A stretch of DNA of 64,000 nt from Planctomycetota bacterium (GTDB taxonomy: Bacteria > Planctomycetota > J058 > JAJDCP01), in the NCBI GenBank assembly GCA_029260765.1, contig JAJDCP010000188.1:1-64000 (forward strand), read 5' to 3'. Position numbers and translations under genes: made by a program. Positions 8,053 to 16,396 of this stretch are shown in pieces. Numbering within the stretch: the first letter of the stretch is position 1; every line of letters starts with the position of its first letter. The notes under the pieces are model-generated. The model was not told the origin of the DNA. It made no database searches and saw only the letters and a list, made by a program, of their open reading frames with translations.

Positions 8053-9195
8053 TCAAACCTCCGAGCCCGCCAGGCCCAGATGCGCGGCCAACACCTGCGC
8101 ATGGCGCCGCACGCCCGCTCGGTACTCTTCCCGCCAACGCGAGAGCGGTTGCAGGCTGATTTGTAAGCGGCCTCTCTTGCGCTTCTGCGACCAGGTGGCC
8201 ACGACCCGGCCTTCGGCCAGCACCGTGGCGCTCAGGTAGGTGCTGCGCGTCCAGATTCGCTTGAGCTCGCTGGCGAGGGGCACCGTCCAGCTCTTGTCGG
8301 CGTGGGCCATCAGCAAGGTGTCCCAGAGCGGCAACAGCCGCACCGCGCCGTCTGCAGGTATGCGGGCCGCCTGCAGCTCCGAGGCATCTTCGGCCAGAGC
8401 GCACAGCCCCCGGCGTCCCCCGCATTGCACGGGTACGAGCGCGCCCTGTTCCTCCAAAGCCGCCAGCCAACTGCGTGCGATGCCCGGTTTGCTCCCGAAG
8501 AAGTGGGCCAGGTCCTGGGCACGGGCGGGGCCATAGCTGCCCAGGTAGCGGCGCGCCAGCTCGCGGGCAGCCTGCTCCGGTGCGGGCAGTGGGTCGGGCC
8601 AGGCCAGCTGCGGAAACCACACCTCCCGGGCGGCATAGCCCTGCTCGCGGCCCAGCTTCCCCGCGGCGCACGCGTGCCCGTCGCGGGCCAGGTTCCAGAG
8701 CAGGCGGCGAGCGATGAAGGCTTCGGCACTCATGCGGGCCCTTGCGATCTCGGGCGTCAGCCGCTCAAAGGTGGCGCTCGCTATCACCGCGAACAGGTCG
8801 CTGCGCACCACGGGATCTGTGGCGTCGAGGAGCACCTGTCGCGCGGCGGCCAGCTCGTGCGCGAGCAGCTTGCCATCGCGCGGCTCCGCCGTGGGCCACT
8901 GCGGGCGGGCCGCCACCAGCCGGTGCCAGTCGTCAGGATGGTAGATGTGCAGGGTGCCGCGCTGGCCCCAGGTGCGCACAAGCTGGCGGGGCGGCTGCAA
9001 CAGCTGCTTTTGGAGCTCTGCAGCGGTCGGAGGCTCCGCACAGCGTAGCGCCAGCGACCACAAGCCGGGGGCCTGGTTCTGACCCTGCGCCCCCAGCATA
9101 CGCTTTGCCGCCGAAGCGGCGTCGGGAGCTGTCTGCAGCACGCTGCGTCGCAGGCGGAAGGCCAGCACCTGCTCTTCGCTGAGCTCGAGCGTCAA
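8053..9195 (-). CDS. AlkZ/HTH_42-family winged-helix DNA glycosylase-like protein
   Basis: A 380-residue protein of the HTH_42 (DUF1006) family, whose founder AlkZ unhooks DNA interstrand crosslinks and excises alkylated bases. The family's catalytic Gln-x-Gln motif is present as QGQ (Gln37 and Gln39) in the expected N-terminal position. Winged-helix-like segments and a C-terminal beta region with a basic QKRKRG stretch fit DNA binding. The TTG at 9195 is chosen because it overlaps the TGA of the upstream methyltransferase (TTGA) and is preceded by GGAGGG at about 8 nt; a TTG six codons upstream is possible. A DNA repair role is family knowledge; it has not been tested for this protein. Confidence 0.75.
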   Translation of the reverse strand: MTLELSEEQVLAFRLRRSVLQTAPDAASAAKRMLGAQGQNQAPGLWSLALRCAEPPTAAELQKQLLQPPRQLVRTWGQRGTLHIYHPDDWHRLVAARPQWPTAEPRDGKLLAHELAAARQVLLDATDPVVRSDLFAVIASATFERLTPEIARARMSAEAFIARRLLWNLARDGHACAAGKLGREQGYAAREVWFPQLAWPDPLPAPEQAARELARRYLGSYGPARAQDLAHFFGSKPGIARSWLAALEEQGALVPVQCGGRRGLCALAEDASELQAARIPADGAVRLLPLWDTLLMAHADKSWTVPLASELKRIWTRSTYLSATVLAEGRVVATWSQKRKRGRLQISLQPLSRWREEYRAGVRRHAQVLAAHLGLAGSEV

Positions 9196-9956
9196 GGCTG
9201 CAGCCCTCCGCAATAGACTTCGGTGTCGTAGGCCATCGTCACCTGGCCGTCTTCAGCGTGGGCGGCGAACAGCTCTGCGAGCGCGGCCAGCATGCCGGCG
9301 TGGCGCGGATGCCCGGGAGCGGGAGCGTAGGAGCTCGAGCACAACCGGCCCCGCAAGCCCACGAGATCGAAAACCTGCACATTGTCGAAGCGCGCGTGCT
9401 GGTAGCTGCTGGAACCAAAGAACCGGGCCATCGCGGCAGGTTCCTGGTACTTGCAGCTGACCTGTTGGTAGTCGCTGCCCCAGGTGCAGAGGAACTGTTC
9501 GTAGGCGACCAGGAAGGGGCTGCCCACGGTCCGCCGGTCGTTCCAGATCAAGGCCGCCCAGCCGCCGGGCTTCAGGATGCGCCGGCACTCGGCAGCGGTG
9601 GCGGGCACATCAAACCAGTGGAAGGCCTGGCCGGCGACGATGCCATCGACGCTGGCCGCCGCCAGGCCGGTCGCTTCCGCCGTCCCCGGCAAGCTGTGGA
9701 AGCCCTCGTGTTCCCCCAGGGCGGCCTCGGCAGCAGCGGCCATCGCCCGGTTGGGCTCGACGGCTTCGACCAGGTTGCCGGCCGTCAGAAACAGACGGCT
9801 GAGGATGCCGGTCCCCGAACCGAGATCCGCGATGCGCTGGCCCGGGCGTAGGCCGGCGGTGGTGCGCAGGAAGTCGATGATGGCCTCGGGATAGTGGGGC
9901 CGGTAGCGGACATAGTCGGCCACCCGGTTGGAGAAGCGCTGGGTCGGGTCCTGCAT
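9192..9956 (-). CDS. Class I SAM-dependent methyltransferase (Methyltransf_11)
   Basis: A 254-residue methyltransferase. The N-terminus (FSNRVADYVRYRPHYP) is typical of the small-molecule UbiE/trans-aconitate-like group. Motif I is ADLGSGTGILSR near residue 46, followed by an acidic loop (EAVEPN) and a GQAFHWFD motif near 110, common in this subgroup. The substrate is unknown. The ATG at 9956 follows the upstream stop codon after one base, so the two genes are coupled; the open frame upstream of it overlaps the preceding gene and is not coding. The 3' end overlaps the AlkZ-like start by 4 nt. Confidence 0.85.
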   Translation of the reverse strand: MQDPTQRFSNRVADYVRYRPHYPEAIIDFLRTTAGLRPGQRIADLGSGTGILSRLFLTAGNLVEAVEPNRAMAAAAEAALGEHEGFHSLPGTAEATGLAAASVDGIVAGQAFHWFDVPATAAECRRILKPGGWAALIWNDRRTVGSPFLVAYEQFLCTWGSDYQQVSCKYQEPAAMARFFGSSSYQHARFDNVQVFDLVGLRGRLCSSSYAPAPGHPRHAGMLAALAELFAAHAEDGQVTMAYDTEVYCGGLQP

Positions 9957-9957
9957 C

Positions 9958-10668
9958 CTACTCCGCCTCTGCCGGCCCGAGAGCCGCCGCCTCGGCAGCC
10001 AGGCTCGCGGCCGCTTCGGCCTCCCCGAGCTGCTCGCAGACGCCGGCCTGCGCACGCAGGCAGGCGGCCAACCAGGCACGGCCTGCAGGATCCGACGCCC
10101 GGGCGTTGTAGGCACGGGCAGCGGCCAGGCTCGACTGCAGCGTGGCCTGCGCGCCGGCAGTGTCGCCGAACGCGCGCTGGGCCTGTCCCAGCCAGACCTG
10201 GGTGCGGCCATGCTCGAGCTCGATGGACTCTCCGGGCAGGCTGTTCTCGAGCAACAGTTCATAGATGGAGATGCTGGCGCGCAGCTCGTCGATGGCCTGT
10301 TGGGGGTCGAGCGCGGTCTGCAGACGTCCCAGCTGGGCATGGAGGCGCGCCGTGCGCTTGTTCAGCGTCAAGCTGCCCAACCCGCGCGAGTCTCTGAGCG
10401 TGCCGAGTAGAGCCTCGAGCAGCGGGCGTACATCTTCGTCTTCTGCCGGGCACTGGCTCAGGTGGGCGATGCTCGCTTCTGTCAGCAGCACCAGGCTCTG
10501 CCGGTCGCGTGAGGCGTGGAACTGGCTGCGTTGCGTTGTCTCCTGCAGATGTTCTCGTTCCTGCACGAGCTGCTCGTACTTCTTGTTGACGAGAAAGAGG
10601 CCCCCCGCCAGGGTCACGAGCAGGACCATCAACAGGCTGATGATTCCCAGCGACAGCTTGCTGTTCAT
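9958..10668 (-). CDS. Membrane-anchored TPR-like protein
   Basis: A 236-residue protein that I do not recognise as a named family. It has one N-terminal transmembrane helix (about residues 7-27), a short coiled coil (28-48), then an Ala/Leu-rich helical domain with TPR-like spacing rich in Gln and Glu. It is probably anchored in the inner membrane with the helical part outside the cytoplasm. The ATG has AGGAG 6-7 nt upstream. It lies between the FAD oxidoreductase (28 nt) and the methyltransferase (1 nt) in the same operon. Confidence 0.7.
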   Translation of the reverse strand: MNSKLSLGIISLLMVLLVTLAGGLFLVNKKYEQLVQEREHLQETTQRSQFHASRDRQSLVLLTEASIAHLSQCPAEDEDVRPLLEALLGTLRDSRGLGSLTLNKRTARLHAQLGRLQTALDPQQAIDELRASISIYELLLENSLPGESIELEHGRTQVWLGQAQRAFGDTAGAQATLQSSLAAARAYNARASDPAGRAWLAACLRAQAGVCEQLGEAEAAASLAAEAAALGPAEAE

Positions 10669-10696
10669 GGGGGCTCCTTGGGATCGCCCGAAGCGG

Positions 10697-12298
10697 CTAG
10701 ACCGACCGGACCGCCGGCTTCGGCACGAGCCGCCCGGGCAACGGACCGCGCAGGAAGTGGTCGCCGGTCAGATGCTCGTAGAGGTTGCAGCCTGTCCAGA
10801 CGGTGCCCGCGAAGCCGGGAAAGCCGGCCGAGGCGTTGCAGAAGTGCAGACCCTGCAACGAGCTGTGATGGGTCAGACGTCCAGGCCCAATGTAGCGGGG
10901 GATCAGCCGCGATCCGTAGGAGTTCCCGCGCGGGCTCAGGCAGTAGCGTTCATTGGTGGTCGGACTGCCCGTGATCTTGAAGCACAAAGCGTCGCGGAAG
11001 CCTGGTACGTAGTCGCGTTCGACGACATCGAGCATCTTGTCGAGGATGGCCCGTTTCTTCCGGTTGTATTCTGCGCGACTCTCGCCGCGTAGCTGTTGGA
11101 AGCTGCCATACTCCGCCACAGTCAACAGCTCGACCAGCTGCGTGCCCTCGGGCCGGTCGCCCGCCATCGGTGTCAGCAGGCTGGGCACACACATCGCGAA
11201 GCTGATCTTCTGGTAGTCGCCACGCTTGTACATGGCCTCGAAGGCTCGGTTCAGGTCGGGCTCTTCGGTGTGGAAGAGGTTGCTCTTGCCAAAACCGTGC
11301 TCGCGCAGATCGAGTCCCTCGACAGCCAGGTAGGCCATGAAGTTCGAGGCCGAGTATTCATATTCGAGGCAACGCCGCACATCCTTCGAGAAGTGTTCCA
11401 GCCCGATCATTTGGGCGGCACGTTGCGGGTCCATGTTGCAGACAGTCATGTCCGCGCGATATTCCTCGCTCTCTCCAGTCGGGGCGCACCCGTCGTCGAC
11501 GACTTCGGCCACCGCCCCCAGAATGCGCGTGCCCTCGCGCAAGAAACCGCTGACCCGTCGCCGCAGACACACCTCGCCGCCGTGGTCCTCGATCACCTTG
11601 ACCAGGCTGTCGATCACATGCTCGAAGTGGTGTGTCGGGTAGTACGCACCGCGCATGTAGCCGGCAAACAGCATCGTCCAGGCAAAGAAGGAGAGCTCGG
11701 CCGGCGGCTCGAGAAAGTCCGGCCACTGCAGGCCGAGCAAAGTCTGGGCGGCCGGGGGCAGCTTGAAATGGTCGAAGACCTGTTGCAGTGTCGCCTTGCG
11801 CCACTTGATCACGCGCCGGAAGCGAAAATACCTCAGCAGCATGCGCAGGGGGCTGATCAGACCAGGCAGGTTGTCGAGCTCGTCGGCCAACGCCCGGGTT
11901 TCGCTCAGGAAAGCCCGGATCCGCTTGGATGCCTCGGGAAACAGGCGGGCCAGCCGTGCGTGCAGCTCTTCCCAGTCGCCGGGAATATCCACGGCATAGC
12001 CCGGCATGCGCATGCGGTCGAAGCCTTGCTTGTCGTAACTCTCGAAGCTGACCTCAGCTTCGAGACCCAGACGCCGCAGGAAGCGGTTGACGGTGCGGCC
12101 CTCACCGCAGTTCCAGACGTAGTGGAATTGCGCGTTGTATTTGAACTTGCGCGCGGGCTTGCCGAACTCGAAGCTGTGCCCGTATCCTCCCGGGTGGTAG
12201 TGGGCGTCGAGCACCTTCACTTGACGGCCCGACTGGGCCATCAAGGCGCCGAAGCTGAGTCCGGCCAGACCGCTGCCAACGATCAAAACACTTGTCAT
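10697..12298 (-). CDS. Phytoene dehydrogenase-like FAD-dependent oxidoreductase
   Basis: A 533-residue protein. The N-terminal dinucleotide-binding motif (VGSGLAGLSFGAL) is followed by a DAHYHPGGYGHSF segment typical of the CrtI/CrtISO/retinol-saturase group. The C-terminal FAD-binding motif (NASAGFPGFAGTVWTG) is also present. Family members desaturate, isomerise or saturate polyene chains; the actual substrate is unknown because no carotenoid synthase is nearby. The ATG at 12298 is chosen; a TTG six codons upstream is possible. It is the first gene of the minus-strand operon and is preceded by a good promoter (-35 TTGACA). Another FAD oxidoreductase is transcribed divergently. Confidence 0.8.
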   Translation of the reverse strand: MTSVLIVGSGLAGLSFGALMAQSGRQVKVLDAHYHPGGYGHSFEFGKPARKFKYNAQFHYVWNCGEGRTVNRFLRRLGLEAEVSFESYDKQGFDRMRMPGYAVDIPGDWEELHARLARLFPEASKRIRAFLSETRALADELDNLPGLISPLRMLLRYFRFRRVIKWRKATLQQVFDHFKLPPAAQTLLGLQWPDFLEPPAELSFFAWTMLFAGYMRGAYYPTHHFEHVIDSLVKVIEDHGGEVCLRRRVSGFLREGTRILGAVAEVVDDGCAPTGESEEYRADMTVCNMDPQRAAQMIGLEHFSKDVRRCLEYEYSASNFMAYLAVEGLDLREHGFGKSNLFHTEEPDLNRAFEAMYKRGDYQKISFAMCVPSLLTPMAGDRPEGTQLVELLTVAEYGSFQQLRGESRAEYNRKKRAILDKMLDVVERDYVPGFRDALCFKITGSPTTNERYCLSPRGNSYGSRLIPRYIGPGRLTHHSSLQGLHFCNASAGFPGFAGTVWTGCNLYEHLTGDHFLRGPLPGRLVPKPAVRSV

Positions 12299-12327
12299 CG
12301 AAACACCCGTACGCAAGACTGCTCCAG

Positions 12328-12356
12328 AGCTTGATCTGAGCGTGGCGGCTTGTCAA
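12328..12356 (-). promoter_or_regulatory. Predicted sigma70-like promoter of the 12298-6869 operon
   Basis: On the minus strand, TTGACA (12351-12356) and CAAGCT (12328-12333) are separated by 17 nt, about 30 nt upstream of the ATG at 12298. The -35 box is a perfect match and the -10 is moderate. Confidence 0.5.
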
Positions 12357-12401
12357 GCGGGCGACACGGGAAGGCCGCCCGCTGTGGGCCGGGAGTGGAC
12401 A

Positions 12402-13658
12402 TTGAAAGTCGCGATCATAGGCGCCGGGGCGGCCGGACTCGTGACGGCGCATCTCCTCGGACAAAGGCATGAGGTGAGCGTCTTCGAACGCCAGCCGATG
12501 CTGGGGGGGAACGTCCGCACCCTGGGCAAGAATGTCACCCCCGATCGCGCGCTCGAGGTCCCCTATCTCGACGCGGGGGCCATCGAGTTCGAGCAGCACG
12601 CCTTCCCTCGCTTCTTTGCTTTGATGGCCGAGCTGCAGGTCGCCCTGGAGAGCGTGGGAGGCACGACCTCATTCTTCCCGTACCCGCGGGGTCGGTTGCT
12701 CTCTGCCGGGGCCTTTCGGCAGGGGGCCGGAGAGAGTCTCTGGCATCGGCTGGACACCTGCTTGCGTGCCCCTTTTCTGTTGCGGGATCTGCGCCGTTTC
12801 CACCGGGCGACCGCGAACCTGAGCCCGGAGAGGCTGGCCCAGACTTCCCTGGCGCGCTGGTTGCCGCGAGGGGTCTTTGGCCGCTGGTTGCGTCTGCTGA
12901 TGATGTATGCCTATTCGATCCCAGCGGAGCAGGTCCCCGCGATGCCCGCTGCGATGACGGTGCCGGTGTTGCGGAACTTCACCGAGTCGCGTTGGAAGAA
13001 CAGCTGGCGTTGCATCCGTGGTGGGGTCTACACGTATATGGAGCGCATCCTGGCCGGCTTCCCCGGACGCGTCCACACGGGTGTGGAGATCCGTCGCGTC
13101 TCACGCAGCCCGAGCGGGGTCTGTCTGCAGCTCGCCGGCGGAGACAACCTGCGCTTTGATCACGTCGTCTTCGCGGCCACGCCCGAGGTGACTCTCGGCC
13201 TGCTCGCGCAGCCGACGGAAGCCGAGCAGCGGCGCTTCGCGGCCTGGCGAGCGAATCCAGTGCGGGTGAGCATCCACTATGATGAAGGCCCGTACTTGCG
13301 GCGCAATGCGCACTACCGGGCCGAGTTCGACCTGTTCGCGCTGGCGGGCGGGCGCGGCGGCTACAACTGCTACCTCAACCGGCTCTGCGGACTGTCGGAC
13401 CGCGGGCCCCGGCACTGGGGTCTGGCCTTCGGCCTCGACGACGAGCTGGACCCAGCCAAGATCGTCCACCGCCAGACCCATCACACACCCGGCTACACGA
13501 CCGAGGCGCTGCGCCATCGCGAGGAAGTGCTGGCAGACAACGGCGCACATCGCACCTGGCACGTCGGTGCCTGGCTGGGCAACGGCTTGCATGAGGGTGC
13601 CGTCGTCTCGGCCGAACGGGTCGCGTTGGCTCTAGGCGGGCGTGGGATCGGGAGCTAG
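12402..13658 (+). CDS. NAD(P)/FAD-dependent amine oxidase-like oxidoreductase
   Basis: A 418-residue flavoprotein. It begins with a canonical Rossmann motif (VAIIGAGAAGLVTAHLL) and an FERQPMLGGNVRT segment, and it ends with the second FAD motif around GAWLGNGLHEGAV. This layout matches the NAD_binding_8 flavoproteins often found beside cyclopropane-fatty-acid synthases, but no such gene is present here. The substrate is unknown. The start is uncertain: TTG at 12402 follows GGGAG closely and places the Rossmann fold at the N-terminus, while a GTG at 12342 would add 20 residues of non-family sequence. The stop overlaps the convergent thrS stop by 4 nt, leaving no room for a terminator. Confidence 0.75.
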   Translation: MKVAIIGAGAAGLVTAHLLGQRHEVSVFERQPMLGGNVRTLGKNVTPDRALEVPYLDAGAIEFEQHAFPRFFALMAELQVALESVGGTTSFFPYPRGRLLSAGAFRQGAGESLWHRLDTCLRAPFLLRDLRRFHRATANLSPERLAQTSLARWLPRGVFGRWLRLLMMYAYSIPAEQVPAMPAAMTVPVLRNFTESRWKNSWRCIRGGVYTYMERILAGFPGRVHTGVEIRRVSRSPSGVCLQLAGGDNLRFDHVVFAATPEVTLGLLAQPTEAEQRRFAAWRANPVRVSIHYDEGPYLRRNAHYRAEFDLFALAGGRGGYNCYLNRLCGLSDRGPRHWGLAFGLDDELDPAKIVHRQTHHTPGYTTEALRHREEVLADNGAHRTWHVGAWLGNGLHEGAVVSAERVALALGGRGIGS

Positions 13659-15472
13659 GAATCAGCGTCCGAGCGGACCGCGATGCGCCGCAGCATCTCG
13701 CTGCAGAAGGCATCCCGGCTCAGGTTCTGCTGTTCCGTCAGGCCGTAACGCCGCCAGGTCACGCTGCCTTCCTCGACTTCCTTCGGCCCGACCACCAACA
13801 CGTTGGGGATCTTGTGGGTCAGGGCGTTGCGGATCTTCTTGCCCACCTTTTCGGCGCCCCGGTCCACCTCAGCCCGGATCATCGACCCGCGCAGCTGCTG
13901 CTCCAGTCCGCAGGCGTACTCGAGGGTCTTCTCGCTGACCGGCAAAATGCGCACCTGGATCGGCGCCAGCCAGGTCGGGAACGCCCCCGCATAGTGCTCG
14001 ATCAGAAACGACACGAAGCGCTCGTGAGTCCCGAGCGGTGCACGGTGGATGCAGTACGGGTGATGGTCCTGGCCATCGCTGCCCGTGTAGACCAGACCCA
14101 GTCGCTTGGGGATGGCGAAGTCGAGCTGGTTGGTGCTGGCGGTCTCTTCCCGTCCGGTCACCGTGCGCATCTGGAAGTCGATCTTGGGACCGTAGAAGGC
14201 CGCCTCGCCGAGGGCCTCGGTGAACGGGATGCCGGAGTTCTGCATCGCCCCCCGGATCACCTCCTGGCTCTCGTCCCAGGCCACAGGATCGTCGACGTAC
14301 TTCTCCTTGCCCTTCGGATCCTCCGGATCCCAGCAGCTCAGCCGCATGTAGTAGTCATCGAAGCCGAACAGCTCGTAGAGCGTCTTGTGCATCTCCATCA
14401 CGGCGACGAACTCGGCCTCGATCTGCTCGCGGGTGCAGTAGATGTGGCCGTCGTTCTGGCACATGCCCCGCACCCGTAGCAGCCCCGACAGCGAGCCCGA
14501 GTCTTCGAAGCGGTACACCTGGCCGAACTCGGCCAGCCGCAACGGCAGGTCGCGGTAGGAGCGCGGACGGGCCGCGAAGATCTTGTGGTGGTGCGGGCAG
14601 TTCATCGGCCGCAGGGTGTAGCGCTCGGTCACCACCTCGACGCCGTCGTGGGTCTCTTTGAGCTCCATCTGCGGGTACATGTCCTCGGCGTAGTAGGGCA
14701 GATGGCCGGTACGGTGGTAGAGCTCAGACTTCGCCAGATGCGGCGTGGCGACGCGCTGCCAGCCCGCTTTGAACTCGAGCTCCTTGGCCAGCTTCTCCAG
14801 CTCTTCGCGCAACACCGTGCCATGGGGCAACCAGAGCGGCAAGCCGCGTCCGACCTCCTGATCGATGACGAACAGGTCCAGCTGTTGGCCGAGCTTGCGA
14901 TGGTCGCGTTTCTGCCGCTCTTCGAATGCCTTGACGTGCGCTTCCAACTCCTCGGCGCTCTCGAAGGCCCAGGCGTAGATGCGCGTCATCATCGCGTTCT
15001 TTTCGTCGCCGCGCCAGTAGGCGCCCGCGACGCTGCGCAGCATGTATCCCTGGCGCGGAATCTCGCGGGTGGTTTCGACGTGGGGTCCTTCGCACATATC
15101 GACAAAGGGACCATTGGTGTAGAAACCCAGGGTCGAGAGCCCCTGCTTGGCGATCAGCTCGCGGGCGTACTCGGCCTTGTACGGCTCGCCCATCTCCTCG
15201 AGGCGCGCCAGCGCCTGCTCGGCAGGCAGCTCTTCTTGGCTGAACCTCTGGTTCCGCTTGATGATCTTCTTCATCAGCTTCTGGATCTTGGGAAGATCTT
15301 CGCTGCTGATCGGCTCGGGCAGAATGAAGTCGTAGTAGAAACCGTCGGCGATGGGGGGCCCGAAACCCAGAGTAGTGCCCGGACGGTACTGCTGAACAGC
15401 CTGGGCCAACACGTGGGCCAGGCTATGGCGGATGCGGAAGAGCTGAGAATCTTTGTCCAGCGTCTGTTGCAT
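13655..15472 (-). CDS. thrS: Threonyl-tRNA synthetase lacking the TGS domain
   Basis: A 605-residue protein that charges tRNA-Thr with threonine. The editing domain (HSLAHVLAQ near residue 16, MCEGPHV near 125) is followed by the class II catalytic core (RPMNCPHHH near 290, with the zinc-ligand Cys; GMCQNDGHIY; IHRAPLGTHERF) and the C-terminal anticodon-binding domain. The usual N-terminal TGS domain of about 60 residues is absent: the protein opens 15 residues before the editing-domain HxxxH. The ATG has GGAGG about 8 nt upstream, and no in-frame TGS-like sequence lies before it. It is apparently monocistronic and should be essential. Confidence 0.95.
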   Translation of the reverse strand: MQQTLDKDSQLFRIRHSLAHVLAQAVQQYRPGTTLGFGPPIADGFYYDFILPEPISSEDLPKIQKLMKKIIKRNQRFSQEELPAEQALARLEEMGEPYKAEYARELIAKQGLSTLGFYTNGPFVDMCEGPHVETTREIPRQGYMLRSVAGAYWRGDEKNAMMTRIYAWAFESAEELEAHVKAFEERQKRDHRKLGQQLDLFVIDQEVGRGLPLWLPHGTVLREELEKLAKELEFKAGWQRVATPHLAKSELYHRTGHLPYYAEDMYPQMELKETHDGVEVVTERYTLRPMNCPHHHKIFAARPRSYRDLPLRLAEFGQVYRFEDSGSLSGLLRVRGMCQNDGHIYCTREQIEAEFVAVMEMHKTLYELFGFDDYYMRLSCWDPEDPKGKEKYVDDPVAWDESQEVIRGAMQNSGIPFTEALGEAAFYGPKIDFQMRTVTGREETASTNQLDFAIPKRLGLVYTGSDGQDHHPYCIHRAPLGTHERFVSFLIEHYAGAFPTWLAPIQVRILPVSEKTLEYACGLEQQLRGSMIRAEVDRGAEKVGKKIRNALTHKIPNVLVVGPKEVEEGSVTWRRYGLTEQQNLSRDAFCSEMLRRIAVRSDADS

Positions 15473-15634
15473 GGCATGCCTCCGGGTTCACAGACTCAGC
15501 GCGCAGTTGTAGCGGAAGGGCCGAGTGGGCGGAAGAAAAAACTGTCGCTGGGAGCGGGCAGGGCACTCGTTGACGGGCCTGTGGGGTAGGCTCTCGGCAG
15601 AGTTCGGCAGTCGTCGGCTGAGAAGGAGGTGAGG

Positions 15635-16114
15635 ATGAACAACCAGGCCCACAGGAAGCGGCTCCGCCGCCTGGATCGGATCTTCAGCCGTGATCCGGTC
15701 TTCTTTGTCACAGCATGCACTCGTGAACGGACGCCCATGCTGGACAACCAGACCGTAGACGATGCTTTCCGCGGCTTTGCAGAGTGTGGTCCGCAACGAG
15801 GAGTCTACGTGGGTCGTTACGTCCTGATGCCGGACCATCTCCACGCTTTCGTGGGATTTCAGGATGCGGAGATGTCTCTGTCGTCATGGATGAAGTCCCT
15901 GAAGAACGCCCTGTCGAAGGTCTTCCGAAGCCAAGGGATTCAGGCGCCACACTGGCAGAAGGGGTTCTTCGATCACGTGCTGCGCTCGCTCAGCTCGCTT
16001 GAAGAGAAGTGGGAATACGTCAGAAACAACCCTGTTCGGGCAGGTTTGGTGCGAGAGACAAATGCGTGGCCGTTTCAAGGCAGGATCTTCGATCTGGAGT
16101 ATCGAAAGAGCTAG
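15635..16114 (+). CDS. REP-associated tyrosine transposase (RAYT, Y1_Tnp)
   Basis: A 159-residue transposase of the IS200/IS605-related Y1 family, domesticated to move or process REP elements as single-stranded DNA. The metal-binding HxH lies in MPDHLHAFV (His68, His70), and the catalytic tyrosine is Tyr128 in KWEYVRNNPVRAGLV, a typical RAYT signature. The ATG at 15635 has AAGGAGGT just upstream; a GTG two codons earlier is less likely. Directly downstream (16149-16309) are three GTAG-headed REP palindromes, and more lie at 1-282. Such flanking is diagnostic of RAYTs. It reads divergently from thrS. Confidence 0.9.
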   Translation: MNNQAHRKRLRRLDRIFSRDPVFFVTACTRERTPMLDNQTVDDAFRGFAECGPQRGVYVGRYVLMPDHLHAFVGFQDAEMSLSSWMKSLKNALSKVFRSQGIQAPHWQKGFFDHVLRSLSSLEEKWEYVRNNPVRAGLVRETNAWPFQGRIFDLEYRKS

Positions 16115-16148
16115 CGGCGTTTGCAGCGAGGATCCGGGTAGCGGCCTC

Positions 16149-16309
16149 GCCGGCGGTCACAGACCGCCGCTACAGGAGGGGGTCCCGTGGGATCGGTTGC
16201 AACCCCTGTAGCGGCGCTCTATGAGCGCCGGAAGCCGCGTTGGAGGCGGGTGCAGCGAGGATCAGGTAGCAGCCTGCGCAACGCGCCGGCGGTCACAGAC
16301 CGCCGCTAC
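16149..16309. repeat. REP cluster downstream of the RAYT gene
   Basis: Three palindromes: 16149-16173 and 16285-16309 (minus-oriented, arms GGCGGTC and GACCGCC around ACA), and 16208-16231 (plus-oriented, GTAG head, arms GGCGCTC and GAGCGCC around TAT). Alternating orientation gives REPIN-like pairs. A flanking segment of about 45 bp is also duplicated (near 16233-16284 and 16319-16372, with a partial copy near 16123). The stretch to 16396 holds only these repeats. Confidence 0.85.
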
Positions 16310-16396
16310 AGGGGGCGGAGGCCGCTTTGGAGGCGGGTATGGCGAGGACCAGGGCAGCAGGCCTGCGCAACGGTCTCGCCACCCCCCGAGGCGCGC

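Noticed and set aside
8045..8671. N-terminal extension of the Methyltransf_32-like protein
   Set aside because: It lies inside the AlkZ-like gene in another frame and is Arg/Gly/Pro-rich noise; the ATG at 8044 fits the family.
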